Shown in pieces: positions 63,102 through 64,000 of a stretch of DNA of 64,000 nt. The stretch covers positions 6,701-70,700 of the forward strand of contig UQMJ01000011.1 of assembly GCA_900542035.1 (NCBI GenBank). The letters run 5' to 3'. The notes under the pieces were generated by a model. The model was not told the origin of the DNA. It saw only the letters and a list, made by a program, of their open reading frames with translations, and ran no database searches. The translations under genes were made by a program, and so were the position numbers. Position 1 is the first letter of the stretch, and each line of letters begins with the position of its first letter. The DNA comes from an uncultured Clostridium sp. (GTDB lineage Bacteria; Bacillota; Clostridia; Lachnospirales; Lachnospiraceae).

Positions 63102-63391
63102 GTGCAAAACAGTGATAAAATGCAAATTATCGCATAAATAAAGCATTTAGAGAGATTTGAAAGAGAAAATATCAAGAAATTTACAACGATTTTACAACAA
63201 ATGAAAGAGCCTTATTTAACGACTTATAGAAAGTTGTGAAAAAACGACACTTGAAACAGAGTCTCTTATTCTATACCGTAAAACAGCACTCTTTACAAAT
63301 CATAGGCTGATGAGTAACTTTTCAAAAGCAAGAAAAGAAATGACAATGCTTATAACAGCATGATATAATTTGATATAAAGAGAACAATAAA

Positions 63392-63622
63392 TTTGAATTT
63401 GCACCTCTGGCGGTTGATATGGAAACGGCAAGTATCGCTCATGTGTGCTATGTGAACAAGATACCATTTCTTTCAATCCGTTGTATTACAGATACCGCTG
63501 AAAATAATGGTATCGAAAATTTTGAAGAAAATTGCGTTAAGGCTTCTGTGATTGCAAAAGATATTACAGTAGCTTTATTGAAAGAATATAAAAGCCAGCA
63601 TAAAGTGGGGCAACAAAACTAG
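63392..63622 (+). pseudogene. C-terminal fragment of MTA/SAH nucleosidase
   Basis: The frame reads FEFAPLAVDMETASIAHVCY and on through NKIPFLSIRCITDTAENNG, the active-site Met-Glu-(Thr/Gly)-Ala-(Ser/Ala) and substrate segment of 5'-methylthioadenosine/S-adenosylhomocysteine nucleosidases, and continues to a natural C-terminus. Only the last third of the gene is present; upstream is a stop and unrelated AT-rich sequence. The first two thirds have been lost, probably by an insertion or deletion at about 63.39 kb. Confidence 0.75.
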
Positions 63623-63639
63623 AAAAGGAATTAGAAAGG

Positions 63640-63981
63640 CTCAAATTAAGCAATCGACGGAGTGATCCGCCAACGGTGGCGGTTGTAAGACATAGCGCAA
63701 CGCCGACTTGCCGGCGAGCGGGCGGTTTACTTCGGCGGTTGGGCGAGCGTAGCGAGTCTTATAAGCCCCCGTTATCTCACAAGGGGGGGCACAAAAAACA
63801 AGAGACAATATACATTAACAAGCGGAAAACGCTGTATTTACAAGGTAAAACCGCTTTTGACAAGGTGTTAACTAAAAAGCACTCATTTAACACATTGATT
63901 GTCTTTTTTCTTTGTGGAAATGTAAGTATAGGCAATTATCAATAAATGGTAGTTGCCTTTTTTGATTGGAGGAATTGAAGA
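63640..63981 (+). mobile_element. probable edge of a mobile element
   Basis: Composition changes sharply: a GC-rich segment (63.66-63.79 kb) with GCCGACTTGCCGGCGAGCGG and GGCGAGCGTAGCGAG gives way to an AT-rich leader. The segment has no gene. Its type recalls leader regions in conjugative transposons. The boundary is inferred; the left end could be the nucleosidase breakpoint. Confidence 0.4.
63930..63963 (+). terminator. hairpin with T tract in a gene leader
   Basis: AGGCAATTATCA and TGGTAGTTGCCT pair around ATAAA, followed by a run of Ts. It lies directly before a ribosome site, so it may be an attenuator for the next gene. Confidence 0.6.
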
Positions 63982-64000
63982 ATGAATGATAAAAACTTTA
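63982..64000 (+). CDS. start of a gene cut by the window end
   Basis: GGAGG at 63968-63972 precedes ATG 63982; only MNDKNF is visible. The identity cannot be told. Confidence 0.5.

Noticed and set aside
63676..63945. 89-residue open frame on the + strand
   Set aside because: It crosses the sharp GC shift and enters the leader hairpin of the next gene, has low-complexity basic composition and lacks a ribosome site.

Overview
The window looks like a chromosomal stretch from a spore-forming gut Firmicute of the Lachnospiraceae / Clostridium cluster XIVa type. This rests on the gene content: indolepyruvate:ferredoxin oxidoreductase, ATP-type PEP carboxykinase, FprA flavoprotein, PyrK/PyrDB, SpoIID-like and SleB-like wall enzymes, two-protein isopropylmalate dehydratase, and strong GGAGG ribosome sites before nearly every gene. 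The genus cannot be read from the sequence alone.

Layout. 1-4.4 kb: an AT-rich sugar ABC importer (binding lipoprotein, two permeases, no ATPase) with a LacI-type regulator, after the tail of an MBL-fold hydrolase. 4.4-7.4 kb: a SpoIID-like/peptidoglycan-binding gene cut in two by a 1675-bp element that holds a serine recombinase and a tRNA-Glu; recombination between its end repeats would restore the reading frame exactly. 7.5-15.5 kb: branched-chain amino acid genes (ilvN, ilvC, leuC, leuD), a P-type ATPase under a yybP-ykoY (Mn2+) riboswitch, a LysR regulator and a flavodoxin-type protein. 15.6-21 kb: small housekeeping genes, a SleB-type hydrolase and an ECF sigma unit. 21.2-24.8 kb: acylphosphatase and the deoxynucleoside catabolic genes deoB-deoC-pdp. 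25-37 kb: a lipoprotein, pckA, hflK-hflC, iorA-iorB, a 6S-like RNA, an AI-2E-family exporter, a large SpoIID protein and rpsO. 37-46 kb: pnp, an M14 carboxypeptidase and an ABC exporter operon. 46-57.6 kb: FprA, the pyrimidine cluster pyrF-pyrK-pyrD-pyrE, small membrane proteins, an M29 aminopeptidase and the purine cluster purE-purM-purN-purD.

57.6-64 kb is accessory: a degenerate repeat array with a period near 45 bp, gene remnants, small orphan genes (DIP1984-like, an HTH protein), an AT-rich lipoprotein, a KptA-family 2'-phosphotransferase, a nucleosidase fragment, and what looks like the edge of another mobile element running off the right end.

The most interesting object is the split SpoIID-like gene. 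It resembles the skin-type elements that interrupt sporulation genes and are cut out in the mother cell, but it is much smaller than those I know, carries only a recombinase and a tRNA, and sits in a gene that I do not know as a target of such elements.
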